Part shown: positions 1 to 6,344 of the stretch, piece after piece
Layout of the letters: each line of letters starts with the position of its first letter
Position numbering within the stretch: the stretch's first letter is position 1
Source: JALRAP01 sp046302815
GTDB taxonomy: Bacteria > Bacteroidota > Bacteroidia > AKYH767-A > OLB10
Direction: 5' to 3'
Assembly: GCA_046302815.1 (NCBI GenBank)
Contig: JBKCHO010000014.1
Span: forward strand, 8,653-72,652
DNA: 64,000 nt
Translations under genes and position numbers: made by a program
Notes under the pieces: model-generated
Told to the model about the DNA's origin: nothing
The model's input: the letters and a program-made list of their open reading frames with translations, nothing else
Database searches by the model: none

Positions 1-343
1 CGCTTGTTGGCTCAAAGGTGGCATTGGCAACAGGTTCTTCGAAAAAGGTGATTTGCGTGCGGGCACCCATGGGATTTTTCAAGTAATGCAATTGGGCCGT
101 ATTTCCAAATCTTGTCGTGATAAGCATTTCCCTACGAGTAGGATGCCAATCAACCGCTGAGGCGGATCTGGACTCTGTATATCGACGAACTTCGGTTGCT
201 ATTTCTGTAGAGAGCTCGGGGATATTTTTAACAATTAGATTGTCTCCAGGTCTAATGATAGCCGTCTTCTGAGCTTGGATAGAAGCGTTTACCAATAAGA
301 ACAATGAAGCCGTAACAAAAGGCTTAAATGGAATTGCTTTCAT
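1..343 (-). CDS. S9-family peptidase with TolB/WD40-like propeller, N-terminal fragment
   Basis: The gene starts at 343 on the minus strand and runs off the left edge, so only about 114 N-terminal residues are visible. They begin with a Sec signal peptide (MKAIPFKPFVTASLFLLV..., cleavage likely after the AQA region). The mature start contains IPELSTEIATEVRRYTES, then SAVDWHPTRREMLITTRF and GARTQITFF. As I recall it, this pattern (a basic/hydrophobic lead, a W-H-P-T-R-R-E-M-L blade, then an R-x-Q-[IL]-T-F-F blade) is typical of the propeller preceding the alpha/beta-hydrolase domain in secreted prolyl oligopeptidase-like (S9) dipeptidyl/acylaminoacyl peptidases of Bacteroidota. The Ser-Asp-His catalytic domain would lie outside the window, so activity cannot be judged. 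Confidence is good for family, low for substrate. Confidence 0.72.
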   Translation of the reverse strand, partial: MKAIPFKPFVTASLFLLVNASIQAQKTAIIRPGDNLIVKNIPELSTEIATEVRRYTESRSASAVDWHPTRREMLITTRFGNTAQLHYLKNPMGARTQITFFEEPVANATFEPTS

Positions 344-463
344 ATTATTATTTGAATTTTGAATATCATAAACATCAAAAATGTCATTTGGTTTTCCTTG
401 CCGAGTGCCCTTAACGAGGTTTAATAAGTAACCGATTCCGAGTTGTCTTTAAAATCCCGAAAG

Positions 464-892
464 TCATCTTAAACCCAACAATAGGTTTTCCTGAGCTCTC
501 ATCCTTTGGCTCTGTTGTTTGGTCGTATCCTTTTCTCCACACAGATGCAGCAATCCATGTGCCATGACCCTATGCAACTCTTCCTTGAAGGATGTGCCAT
601 AATCTTGGGTATTGGCTCTGACCCTTTCTATGCTGATGTACATTTCTCCATTGATTTTGGAGCTGTTTGAATCCCCATCAGGGAAAGTGATTATATCTGT
701 ATTATAGTCGTGCGCAAGAAATTTCTTATTGATTTTCCGAAGAAAAGCATCATTGCAAAAAATATAAGTGATAGAGCCTATTCTTCTTTTTTTTGCCTTT
801 GCACAAGCATGAAGCCAAAGCCTTACCTTTCCTTTGTCACGGAGCAGGAACTCCACCCCTTCGTTGAAGAATAAAATAACCTCTTGCGTCAT
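464..892 (-). CDS. ybeY: Endoribonuclease YbeY, 16S rRNA maturation
   Basis: This is a 142-residue single-domain metalloprotein of the UPF0054 family, which acts in 16S rRNA 3'-end maturation and ribosome quality control in the cytoplasm. The zinc-site motif is visible near residues 112-122 as HGLLHLCGEKD; the third His of the usual HxxxHxxxxxH motif is Asp here, a variant I associate with Bacteroidota YbeY proteins. The upstream NTDIITFPDG block (residues 64-73) matches the conserved T-D-V-[IL]-[ST]-F-P segment. Length is normal. It lies one base downstream of the RidA-family gene on the same strand, so the two are probably co-transcribed. Confidence 0.93.
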   Translation of the reverse strand: MTQEVILFFNEGVEFLLRDKGKVRLWLHACAKAKKRRIGSITYIFCNDAFLRKINKKFLAHDYNTDIITFPDGDSNSSKINGEMYISIERVRANTQDYGTSFKEELHRVMAHGLLHLCGEKDTTKQQSQRMRAQENLLLGLR

Positions 893-893
893 C

Positions 894-1313
894 CTAAATG
901 GTGGCTATGACCTTCAGCTCTATGGCAATTGGGGTAGGAAGGCAATTGATTTCAACTGTAGTCCGACAAGGATTGGCATCTTTGAAATATTCGGCATATA
1001 ATCGGTTGTAAATGGCAAAGTCATCTTTCATGTTGGTCAGAAAGACCTGGACATCCACCATGTTTTCCCATTTGGATCCGGCTTCCTCCAAAATGGCTTT
1101 TACATTTTTAAAAACCGAATGGCATTGCGCTTCTATGTCATAGGAAACAATGTTGCCTTTGTCATCGAGATTGACACCTGGTATTTTCTTAGTGCCTCGC
1201 TCACGGGGACCTACACCCGATAAGAAAAGCAAATTCCCTACGCGACGGGCATGAGGATAAGCTCCTACAGGCTCTGGAGCCTTAGAGGAATTGATAGCTG
1301 AGTTATCTGACAT
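894..1313 (-). CDS. RidA/YjgF-family deaminase, possible 2-aminomuconate deaminase
   Basis: This is a 139-residue trimeric-type RidA/YER057c protein. The family hydrolyses reactive enamine/imine intermediates; one branch is 2-aminomuconate deaminase of tryptophan/3-hydroxyanthranilate degradation. Seen here: PVGAYPHARRVGNLLFLSG near the start, and NPCRTTVEI with the conserved Arg that binds the substrate carboxylate. The C-terminal end IAIELKVIATI and the SGVGPR block fit the aminomuconate-deaminase-like branch better than housekeeping RidA. That subfamily call is an inference, supported by a 3-hydroxyanthranilate dioxygenase gene at 54561-55088 but not by direct linkage. It is the first gene of a short minus-strand transcript with ybeY. 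Confidence 0.8.
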   Translation of the reverse strand: MSDNSAINSSKAPEPVGAYPHARRVGNLLFLSGVGPRERGTKKIPGVNLDDKGNIVSYDIEAQCHSVFKNVKAILEEAGSKWENMVDVQVFLTNMKDDFAIYNRLYAEYFKDANPCRTTVEINCLPTPIAIELKVIATI

Positions 1314-1332
1314 ATACTTGGCTTTGAGATTA

Positions 1333-1340
1333 CAAATCTA
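1333..1340 (-). promoter_or_regulatory. -7 box upstream of RidA/ybeY
   Basis: On the minus strand this reads TAGATTTG, a perfect match to the Bacteroidota -7 consensus TAnnTTTG. It lies 20 bases before the RidA-family start codon. I see no convincing TTG at the -33 spacing, so the call rests on the -7 box and its position. Confidence 0.45.
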
Positions 1341-1381
1341 AACATTAGACCAAAAAAGTATGGGTAATTCGAAAGGGTTTG

Positions 1382-1389
1382 TACATTTG
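1382..1389 (+). promoter_or_regulatory. -7 box upstream of the PI-PLC-like lipoprotein
   Basis: The sequence TACATTTG matches TAnnTTTG, 21 bases before the ATG at 1411. At the expected spacing of 19 bases upstream there is only ATG rather than TTG. Together with the minus-strand box at 1333-1340 this makes the intergenic region a divergent promoter. Confidence 0.45.
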
Positions 1390-1410
1390 ATTAGCAAACA
1401 TTGAATTATT

Positions 1411-2607
1411 ATGAAAAAATTCATTTATGTAGCCCTTGCGTTCCTTTGCTTTTTGGGGTATTCCTGCAAAAAGTATGACCCCATAGAGCCTGGCAACAAT
1501 CCCATTCCACCGCCAGATCCACAAGAGGAAAAATTGCGGATGAACCAGATTCAAATTATTGCATCCCACAACAGCTACCGGCAGATGACTACGGACACCG
1601 TTTTCGCCTTTCTTTTAACGGTTCAAGCTTTGATACCACCGCAATATGATCCAACAACTTTGGATTATGATCACTTGCCGATAGAAGTTCAGATGAGCCA
1701 GCATGGAGTAAGGGGACTGGAACTTGACATCTATAATGACCCGACTGGCACCGCATTCGCCGACCGATTTGCAAATTCTTATGTCGGCCTGCCGGTGGCA
1801 TCCGGAATTCTAGAGTTGAGCCAACCAGGCATGAAACTGTTGCACATTAAGGATGTAGACTATAACAGCCTTTTCCCAACTTTTAAATTAGCCCTTCAAG
1901 CCATCAAATCGTGGTCGCAATCTAAACCGAACCATTTGCCCTTGTTTGTAAATGTTGAAACCAAGTCCGACTCGCCAGGAGATGACCCATTTCTACTTTC
2001 TCAAGGATTCACACCTGCCCCCAACTGGGATGCAGCTGCCGCTGAAGCCTTGGAACAGGAAGTACGGGATGTTTTTGGCCCCGATCTAAATGGATTATTC
2101 ACTCCCGACATGCTTAGGGGACCTTACACCTCTTTAGAGGAAGCGGCCCTACAAGGAAATTGGCCGTTTCTTAATGAATGCAGGGGTAAAATCGTATTTA
2201 TTATGGAAGGGAACGCCGTGACTTTTTACAAACAAGGACATCCATCTTTAACCGGAAGGTCTATGTTTGTGTATGATGAGCCCGGACAACCTGAAGCGGC
2301 TTTTGTTCTTCGAAATGACGCTAGATCCGATAGCACTCAAATAAGGAGCTTGGTGGAGGTTGGATACATGGTAAGAACTAGGTGTGACGCAGGAACTATT
2401 GAAGCTAGATTGGGGGATTATTCGGGCATGTACGCCGCCTTCGCATCTGGTGCGCAAATACTATCCACCGACTATTATCGACCAGATGCTCGAGCCGGAC
2501 AACCTGGCTGGTCCAACTACCAAGTGAAGTTTCCCGGGGGATACATAGGACGAAAAAATCCAGTGAATGCAATTGAAATCAATGCAGACGAGGGTTTAAC
2601 AGACTGA
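1411..2607 (+). CDS. Ca2+-dependent phosphoinositide phospholipase C-like lipoprotein
   Basis: This 398-residue protein has a type II signal peptide: hydrophobic residues 4-16 followed by the lipobox LGYSC with Cys19, then KK and a Pro-rich linker. The catalytic domain starts at IQIIASHNSYRQ (His53), the first catalytic His region of PLC-like phosphodiesterases, followed by GVRGLELDIY (metal-binding acidic residues) and LLHIKDVDY with a second His. This order fits the bacterial Ca2+-dependent PI-PLC C1 family. It is probably anchored in the outer membrane and acts on phosphoinositides, glycerophosphodiesters or related lipids; the substrate cannot be told from sequence. It is monocistronic, with its own promoter box and a strong terminator at 2631-2668. 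Confidence 0.8.
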   Translation: MKKFIYVALAFLCFLGYSCKKYDPIEPGNNPIPPPDPQEEKLRMNQIQIIASHNSYRQMTTDTVFAFLLTVQALIPPQYDPTTLDYDHLPIEVQMSQHGVRGLELDIYNDPTGTAFADRFANSYVGLPVASGILELSQPGMKLLHIKDVDYNSLFPTFKLALQAIKSWSQSKPNHLPLFVNVETKSDSPGDDPFLLSQGFTPAPNWDAAAAEALEQEVRDVFGPDLNGLFTPDMLRGPYTSLEEAALQGNWPFLNECRGKIVFIMEGNAVTFYKQGHPSLTGRSMFVYDEPGQPEAAFVLRNDARSDSTQIRSLVEVGYMVRTRCDAGTIEARLGDYSGMYAAFASGAQILSTDYYRPDARAGQPGWSNYQVKFPGGYIGRKNPVNAIEINADEGLTD

Positions 2608-2630
2608 GCCACGAGTGGGTGCAACTTTTG

Positions 2631-2668
2631 AACAAACCCGGACCAAATGGTTCGGGTTTGTTATTTTT
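2631..2668 (+). terminator. Rho-independent terminator after the PI-PLC-like gene
   Basis: AACAAACCCG at 2631-2640 pairs with CGGGTTTGTT at 2653-2662, extended inward by ACC/GGT around an AAAT loop and followed by a T-rich run to 2668. It ends the upstream lipoprotein gene and separates it from rmuC. Confidence 0.85.
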
Positions 2669-2712
2669 GATATGTAACTCAACACTTTAAAAGTGTCATA
2701 TTCTGTCAATAC

Positions 2713-4320
2713 ATGGATTCCATAGTTTTCTTAGTAGCTGGAATGTTGTCCGGAGCGCTAATTGTTTTTTTCTACTTCAAAAGCAAATCGAACGGCGAGT
2801 CGATTCCTAAATCGGATTACCTGGAATTGGATCAACGATTCAGAGAGTTGGAACTTGCACATGCCAAATCCATTAGTGTGGATAAGGTGCAGAACGAATA
2901 TGTTTCGAAAGAGCTGTACGAAAGCCTGAAGTCGAGCAGCGACCGGAACACATCCGAGCTGGATCTCTTGAAATCGGAATATTCTAAGCAACAACAGCAA
3001 ATCGTACACCTAACTGGAGCTACCATGGATCGCCAAGAAGTGGAAGCCAAATTCATATTGAGAACCGCATATCAAGAGATACTGAACAAACTGCAAGAGA
3101 GAGAATCACTATTGAAGGAAAAAGAGGAAACTGTAATACAACTGAGCAAACAACTTACCTCGGCCCTTGAGAAGGAAATCCATCTCAATGAAAAAATTGG
3201 CCTTTTCAATCAAGAACTGGAAAACCTCCGACAGCAATCGCAACAAATGTTCCGCAATCTTGCCGGTGAAATACTTGAAGAAAAGAAAAAGCTATTTGTG
3301 GATGAGAACAAAAAAGAGCTGGGAACCATTATGGATCCTCTGAAAACACAGCTGAACGATTTCCGCGAAAAAATCGAGTCGACTCGCCGGGAAGATATCA
3401 AAGACCTTACTACTTTGAAAGGTGAAATCGAATCCTTACAAAAGCTGAATACACAATTAAGTGAGGATGCGCGCAAGTTGGCTACGGCGCTGAAAGCAGA
3501 TGTCAAGATGCAAGGCAATTGGGGAGAAGACAGGCTCCACATGATATTACAATCGGAAGGATTGGAGCGCTATATCGACTACAACCGCGAAGCTCATGTA
3601 TATGATGATGAGCAGGAGCGTAACCGCAGGCCTGATTTCGTACTCAATTTGCCTGAGGGCAGATGCCTGGTCATTGACAGCAAGGTTTCATTGACCGCCT
3701 ATGTGGAATACCATAATGCCGATACTCAAGAGAAGCGCCAGGCAGCCCTGCAAGCACACATTAAAAGCGTAACCGATCATATTGAAAAACTTGGCGACAA
3801 GAACTATCATGCCTTGGCGAACATGAAAACACCCGACTATGTATTTATGTTCATGCCAGTTGAATCGGCTCTGACCTTAGTGCTTAATGAAAACCCTGAT
3901 GTATTCAATAAGGCCTTGAACCGCAAAATCGTATTGATCACTCCAAATAATCTAGTAGCGACCCTTAAAGTCATCAAGCTGCTTTGGCAAAAAGAGAATC
4001 AAATCAAAAATGTAGATGAGATTTTCCGTCAGTGCGGAGCCCTTTACGACAAGTTTGTCGCTTTTTTGGAGCAAATGAACAAGATGTCGGAAGGTTTGGA
4101 CACTGCCCGTTCAGCCTATAAAGCAGCTATGGATCATTTGTCAACCGGATCTAAAAAGGGCAGCACCATCATTGGCCGATTTGAAAACATAAGACAGCTG
4201 GAAGCCAAGGCCAACAAGAAGATGCCACCTAACTTCCTTAATGAAATCAGTTTGTTGCCTGATGACATCATAGATGGTGAAGCCCAGGACCTGACTGAAT
4301 CAAGCCCACAAGATTCTTGA
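2713..4320 (+). CDS. rmuC: DNA recombination protein RmuC
   Basis: This 535-residue protein has an N-terminal membrane anchor (residues 4-22), a long charged coiled coil (roughly 35-245), and then the RmuC nuclease-fold domain. Seen in the domain: GNWGEDRLHMILQSEGL, RRPDFVLNLPEGRCLVIDSKVSL (a PD-(D/E)xK-like D...DSK arrangement) and YVFMFMPVESAL. RmuC limits inversions at short inverted repeats and has been implicated in anti-phage and genome-stability functions; its biochemical activity remains poorly defined. Start at ATG 2713 places the membrane segment at the extreme N-terminus as expected. The 3' end converges, without an evident terminator, on the MmcQ/YjbR-like gene. Confidence 0.93.
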   Translation: MDSIVFLVAGMLSGALIVFFYFKSKSNGESIPKSDYLELDQRFRELELAHAKSISVDKVQNEYVSKELYESLKSSSDRNTSELDLLKSEYSKQQQQIVHLTGATMDRQEVEAKFILRTAYQEILNKLQERESLLKEKEETVIQLSKQLTSALEKEIHLNEKIGLFNQELENLRQQSQQMFRNLAGEILEEKKKLFVDENKKELGTIMDPLKTQLNDFREKIESTRREDIKDLTTLKGEIESLQKLNTQLSEDARKLATALKADVKMQGNWGEDRLHMILQSEGLERYIDYNREAHVYDDEQERNRRPDFVLNLPEGRCLVIDSKVSLTAYVEYHNADTQEKRQAALQAHIKSVTDHIEKLGDKNYHALANMKTPDYVFMFMPVESALTLVLNENPDVFNKALNRKIVLITPNNLVATLKVIKLLWQKENQIKNVDEIFRQCGALYDKFVAFLEQMNKMSEGLDTARSAYKAAMDHLSTGSKKGSTIIGRFENIRQLEAKANKKMPPNFLNEISLLPDDIIDGEAQDLTESSPQDS

Positions 4321-4322
4321 TT

Positions 4323-4646
4323 TTATTTTCGAGCGATTGACTTGATGTTTTCGTAGGCGCATTTTACAGCATCAGCGAATAAACTCTTAGGTATGTTTGG
4401 AAAAATGAAAAGCGTCCATCCATAAGATCCGTTTTTATTGGGCACTTTATAAATGGCGTCAGGAAATAGGCTGCAAAAAACATCCTGGTCAATCATGCTC
4501 AGCCGCAAACAGGATCGGTTCTCCAATTCGTTTATAGTGGCAAACACACGACCTGACTTACGAAAGGTTCTGATGTGCCTGCGCCTCCCCTCCCGAACTT
4601 GCTGTAATTTCATGATGATATAGGCTGCTTGATCCTGATTAACCAT
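4323..4646 (-). CDS. MmcQ/YjbR-like (CyaY-like fold) protein
   Basis: This is a 107-residue protein if read from the ATG at 4646 (an in-frame ATG at 4682 would add 12 residues). I prefer 4646 because the palindromic promoter-like sequence CTTTGCTGCAAAG at 4661-4673 lies between the two candidates. The pattern KSGRVFATI, LRLSMIDQDVF, DAIYKVPNKNGSYGWT followed by a short hydrophobic strand and a helix fits the MmcQ/YjbR family. Those small proteins have a DNA-binding-like or CyaY-like fold and no settled function. The middle Arg-rich stretch (REGRRRHIRTFRKSGR) is notable. It is convergent with rmuC. Confidence 0.65.
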   Translation of the reverse strand: MVNQDQAAYIIMKLQQVREGRRRHIRTFRKSGRVFATINELENRSCLRLSMIDQDVFCSLFPDAIYKVPNKNGSYGWTLFIFPNIPKSLFADAVKCAYENIKSIARK

Positions 4647-4657
4647 CGTATTTTTAT

Positions 4658-4678
4658 TTACTTTGCTGCAAAGAAAAT
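4658..4678. promoter_or_regulatory. Symmetric divergent promoter region
   Basis: On the plus strand TTACTTTG (4658-4665) resembles TAnnTTTG and lies 20 bases before the zinc-ribbon gene. Within the same stretch CTTTGCTGCAAAG (4661-4673) is an inverted repeat, so the minus strand also offers TTCTTTG as a -7-like box for the MmcQ-like gene. No clean -33 TTG was found on either side. Confidence 0.4.
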
Positions 4679-4684
4679 CCATCC

Positions 4685-4855
4685 ATGGCTAAAAACAAAC
4701 AAGAGTGTCCGTCATGCGCCATGATGATCGACAACGGATTGGATGAATGTCCAATTTGCGGCTATGAGTTCCCTAAACAGGCATCCAGCATCAAATGGGT
4801 TGCCATACTGCTTTTGGTGGTCATTGCCTTTTATTTCATTTTAAGGATTATTTAA
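4685..4855 (+). CDS. Zinc-ribbon, C-terminally anchored membrane microprotein
   Basis: This 56-residue open frame begins MAKNKQECPSCAMMI, continues with ECPICGYEFPKQ and ends in a single hydrophobic helix of about 18 residues (WVAILLLVVIAFYFIL) followed by RII. The two CPxC knuckles are 14-15 residues apart and would bind one zinc in the cytoplasm, with the C-terminal helix in the inner membrane. Many bacteria carry short zinc-ribbon/TM proteins of unknown role. The start codon follows a -7-like box by 20 bases. No function can be assigned. Confidence 0.8.
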   Translation: MAKNKQECPSCAMMIDNGLDECPICGYEFPKQASSIKWVAILLLVVIAFYFILRII

Positions 4856-4895
4856 TCGTCCGACATTTTTTGTCAAACTATTTTTTGAGTGCTTA

Positions 4896-4925
4896 TTGCT
4901 TTTTAAAAACCGTGATGTATATTTG
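4896..4925 (+). promoter_or_regulatory. Near-perfect Bacteroidota promoter driving the first riboswitch-like leader
   Basis: TTG at 4896-4898, 19 bases of spacer, then TATATTTG at 4918-4925, an exact match to TTG-N19-TAnnTTTG. The predicted start of transcription, about four bases after the box, is position 4929, the first base of helix P1 of the structured RNA. The promoter therefore places the aptamer at the very 5' end of the transcript. Confidence 0.8.
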
Positions 4926-4928
4926 CAG

Positions 4929-5054
4929 CGCATTCCGAGTTTCCATGCTTCATTGCGTGGCGCCAACCGAGACGGAACTACGGTGGTAAAATAATGCGGA
5001 CCTGGCCAGGTCAAAAATTCCGGGAAATCCCCCGAATACTATCATTGTTCCGTC
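4929..5054 (+). ncRNA. SAM-I/SAM-IV-clan riboswitch-like RNA, copy 1
   Basis: Helices seen: P1 CGCATT (4929-4934) with AATGCG (4993-4998); P2 CCATGC (4943-4948) with GCGTGG (4955-4960); P3 CCAACCG (4963-4969) with CGGTGG (4981-4986), leaving an A-A/U internal loop; then, outside P1, GACCTGGCCAGGTC (4999-5012) and a second hairpin (about 5018-5037). The P3 loop GACGGAAC (4971-4978) is perfectly complementary to the tail GTTCCGTC (5047-5054), an 8-bp pseudoknot. The CAAC/GUG pocket in P3, the CGAG in J1/2, and a 3' hairpin plus P3-tail pseudoknot outside P1 are features of SAM-IV and SAM-I/IV-variant aptamers. The class call is my inference; a covariance-model search would decide it. Confidence 0.66.
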
Positions 5055-5110
5055 GCGTTTGCACCGACCTGGTGTGCATTTGAATCATTTGTCTGTCACA
5101 TTGATACAAA

Positions 5111-5158
5111 GATGTGATGGGCTTATCAAAATGCTCATGCTCATTTTGAACCCGCATC
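5111..5158 (+). other. Long imperfect hairpin in the leader before the first small gene
   Basis: GATG...GGG...TCAAAATG in 5111-5132 can pair with CATTTTGAACCCGCATC (5142-5158), making a bulged stem of about 15 pairs with an 8-base loop. There is no T-run after it, so it is not a typical terminator. It lies between copy 1 of the riboswitch-like RNA and the first small gene and may be part of its expression platform. The rest of 4856-5233 holds the promoter and the RNA; I see no gene there. Confidence 0.4.
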
Positions 5159-5233
5159 TTGTACACAAACAACGATGAATTAAAAATTTCAGTAATTATA
5201 TTCTTAAGGAAGAACAACTAAAAACTCTGACAG

Positions 5234-5446
5234 ATGAAAAACGAAACGAAAAAAAAGAAAAAGATTTTATTCTTAGACGAGACTAGGCCAATAAAGCCGT
5301 CAAGGACATACTCAGAAGTGATGCGTTCTTGGGATGAAGAATTGTTGTCATTAAATCTCATTACGCCGGGGCAATTAATGAAGGAACCGCCGAGCCAACC
5401 AGACGATACGATAAAAGTAAAATTCATAAAAAAATCTAAAAAATAA
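5234..5446 (+). CDS. Small Lys-rich orphan protein, paralogue A
   Basis: This 70-residue protein starts with a polylysine-rich tail (MKNETKKKKKILF), has a central conserved block KPSRTYSEVMRSWDEELLSL followed by NLITPGQL, then a Pro-rich segment and a basic C-terminus (VKFIKKSKK). It is clearly paralogous to the protein at 5881-6093: both are 70 residues long and align without gaps, with the block KPSRTYSE identical and LSLNLI shared. I recognise no family. It is very AT-rich and likely soluble. It lies about 300 bases downstream of the predicted transcription start in a leader that contains riboswitch-like RNA copy 1. Conservation of the frame between the two paralogues is the main evidence that it is coding. 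Confidence 0.75.
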   Translation: MKNETKKKKKILFLDETRPIKPSRTYSEVMRSWDEELLSLNLITPGQLMKEPPSQPDDTIKVKFIKKSKK

Positions 5447-5493
5447 TAATGGCCACATAAATTAACTTATATAATCATAAACCCAAAGAAAAA

Positions 5494-5820
5494 ATGAAAA
5501 ATCACAAAGCAAAATCACAAAAGGTCCGTTCAGAAAAAGTAGATGACAAAAAATATAATTCCTCCAAGCAGGAAGCCTACATCGAATCCATCCTTCAAGT
5601 GTTGAAACAAAAAATGCTTGAATCTCAAGAACGAAAGTCCCAATTGCCCCTGTTTATCCGCAGCACGGAAGATATGATGAAAATAATAAACGATAAGAAA
5701 GATAAGCAAAGGCATATCGTCCGCAATCAAGCAAACATTACTGCTTTTTTCCAAAAAAGGTCAGAAATGACTGCACGAACAAAAAAGGAACAAACTGATG
5801 AATCGTCAACGGAAATTTGA
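5494..5820 (+). CDS. Small charged orphan protein between the two paralogues
   Basis: This 108-residue, highly charged, probably helical protein has no signal peptide or membrane segment. A Lys/Ser-rich N-terminus (first 25 residues) leads into a helical stretch AYIESILQVLKQKMLESQER, then LPLFIRSTEDMMKIINDKK and a basic tail ending in Thr/Ser/Glu. It shows no similarity I can see to the flanking 70-residue paralogues beyond overall Lys richness. It has the same orientation and sits 47 bases after the first and 60 bases before the second paralogue, consistent with one operon. Unknown function; a nucleic-acid-binding role is possible from charge alone but is not shown. Confidence 0.65.
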   Translation: MKNHKAKSQKVRSEKVDDKKYNSSKQEAYIESILQVLKQKMLESQERKSQLPLFIRSTEDMMKIINDKKDKQRHIVRNQANITAFFQKRSEMTARTKKEQTDESSTEI

Positions 5821-5880
5821 AAGACATCAAATGCATTTCCTTTAAAAATAATTATCATACAAAATTAAAATCTGAATAAA

Positions 5881-6093
5881 ATGAAAAACAAAATGAAGAA
5901 AAAGAAAAAGATTTTCTTTCACGACGCGACAAAACCGCCGAAACCGTCAAGGACATACTCAGAGGATATGCGTAAATTAGATGAAATACTATTGTCTCTT
6001 AATCTTATTTCCCCAGAGAATTTAAAAAATCCGCCACCAGAAAACCATGACAATACCATAACGGTTACATTTATTCGACGACCAACCAAGTAA
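5881..6093 (+). CDS. Small Lys-rich orphan protein, paralogue B
   Basis: This 70-residue paralogue of the protein at 5234-5446 begins MKNKMKKKKKIFFHD, carries KPSRTYSEDMRKLDEILLSL and NLISPENL, then PPPENHDNT and a basic end. At DNA level CCGTCAAGGACATACTCAGA is shared by the two copies. Substitutions elsewhere keep the reading frame and charge pattern, which argues for selection on the protein. It is followed after 63 bases by riboswitch-like RNA copy 2 and then metK, with no terminator visible between, so it is probably in the same transcript. No known family. Confidence 0.75.
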   Translation: MKNKMKKKKKIFFHDATKPPKPSRTYSEDMRKLDEILLSLNLISPENLKNPPPENHDNTITVTFIRRPTK

Positions 6094-6156
6094 ATCAGCT
6101 CTTGACCCTCTATCAGACCATGAAAAATGATTGAATCATAATACCCGAAAATAAAC

Positions 6157-6258
6157 CGCATCCAGAGTTCACTGCATGTCAGTGATGCCAACCGGCCCAG
6201 TGCGCCCGGTGGAAAATTGATGCGCCATGGGATGTAAATCATCTCACCATGGAAGCGC
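6157..6258 (+). ncRNA. SAM-I/SAM-IV-clan riboswitch-like RNA, copy 2, upstream of metK
   Basis: The same architecture as copy 1: P1 CGCATC (6157-6162) with GATGCG (6219-6224); AGAG junction (6164-6167); P2 TCACTG (6169-6174) with CAGTGA (6180-6185); P3 CCAACCG (6188-6194) with CGGTGG (6207-6212), again with the A-A/U internal loop; AAAATT between P3 and P1; then a hairpin with CCATGG arms (6225-6230 and 6247-6252). A shorter loop-tail pseudoknot is possible, GCGC (6202-6205) with GCGC (6255-6258). P1, P2 and the distal hairpin differ in sequence from copy 1 but keep pairing, which is good evidence for a real RNA structure. Location before a SAM synthetase gene fits SAM sensing. Confidence 0.68.
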
Positions 6259-6266
6259 CGTGCTAC

Positions 6267-6300
6267 AGCCCCTGTTCCGCGGAAGCCGGCAGGGGCTTCT
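6267..6300 (+). terminator. GC-rich attenuator-like hairpin between riboswitch copy 2 and metK
   Basis: AGCCCCTG (6267-6274) pairs perfectly with CAGGGGCT (6290-6297); inside it TTCCGCGGAA is a further palindrome. The 3' side is followed by TCTTGT, a weak U-tract, so this may be an imperfect intrinsic terminator. It lies immediately after the riboswitch-like RNA and 45 bases before the metK start, the position expected of an expression platform. Confidence 0.5.
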
Positions 6301-6344
6301 TGTATCTAAATCAAATCATAATAACAACCTAAAAACAAAGAACC

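Noticed and set aside
4795..4989. 64-residue open frame on the plus strand
   Set aside because: It overlaps the zinc-ribbon gene in another frame, then runs across the promoter and into riboswitch-like RNA copy 1; composition is not protein-like.
5234..6093. Toxin-antitoxin module
   Set aside because: Small paired genes, but no toxin fold, no antitoxin DNA-binding motif and two paralogues rather than a toxin/antitoxin pair.
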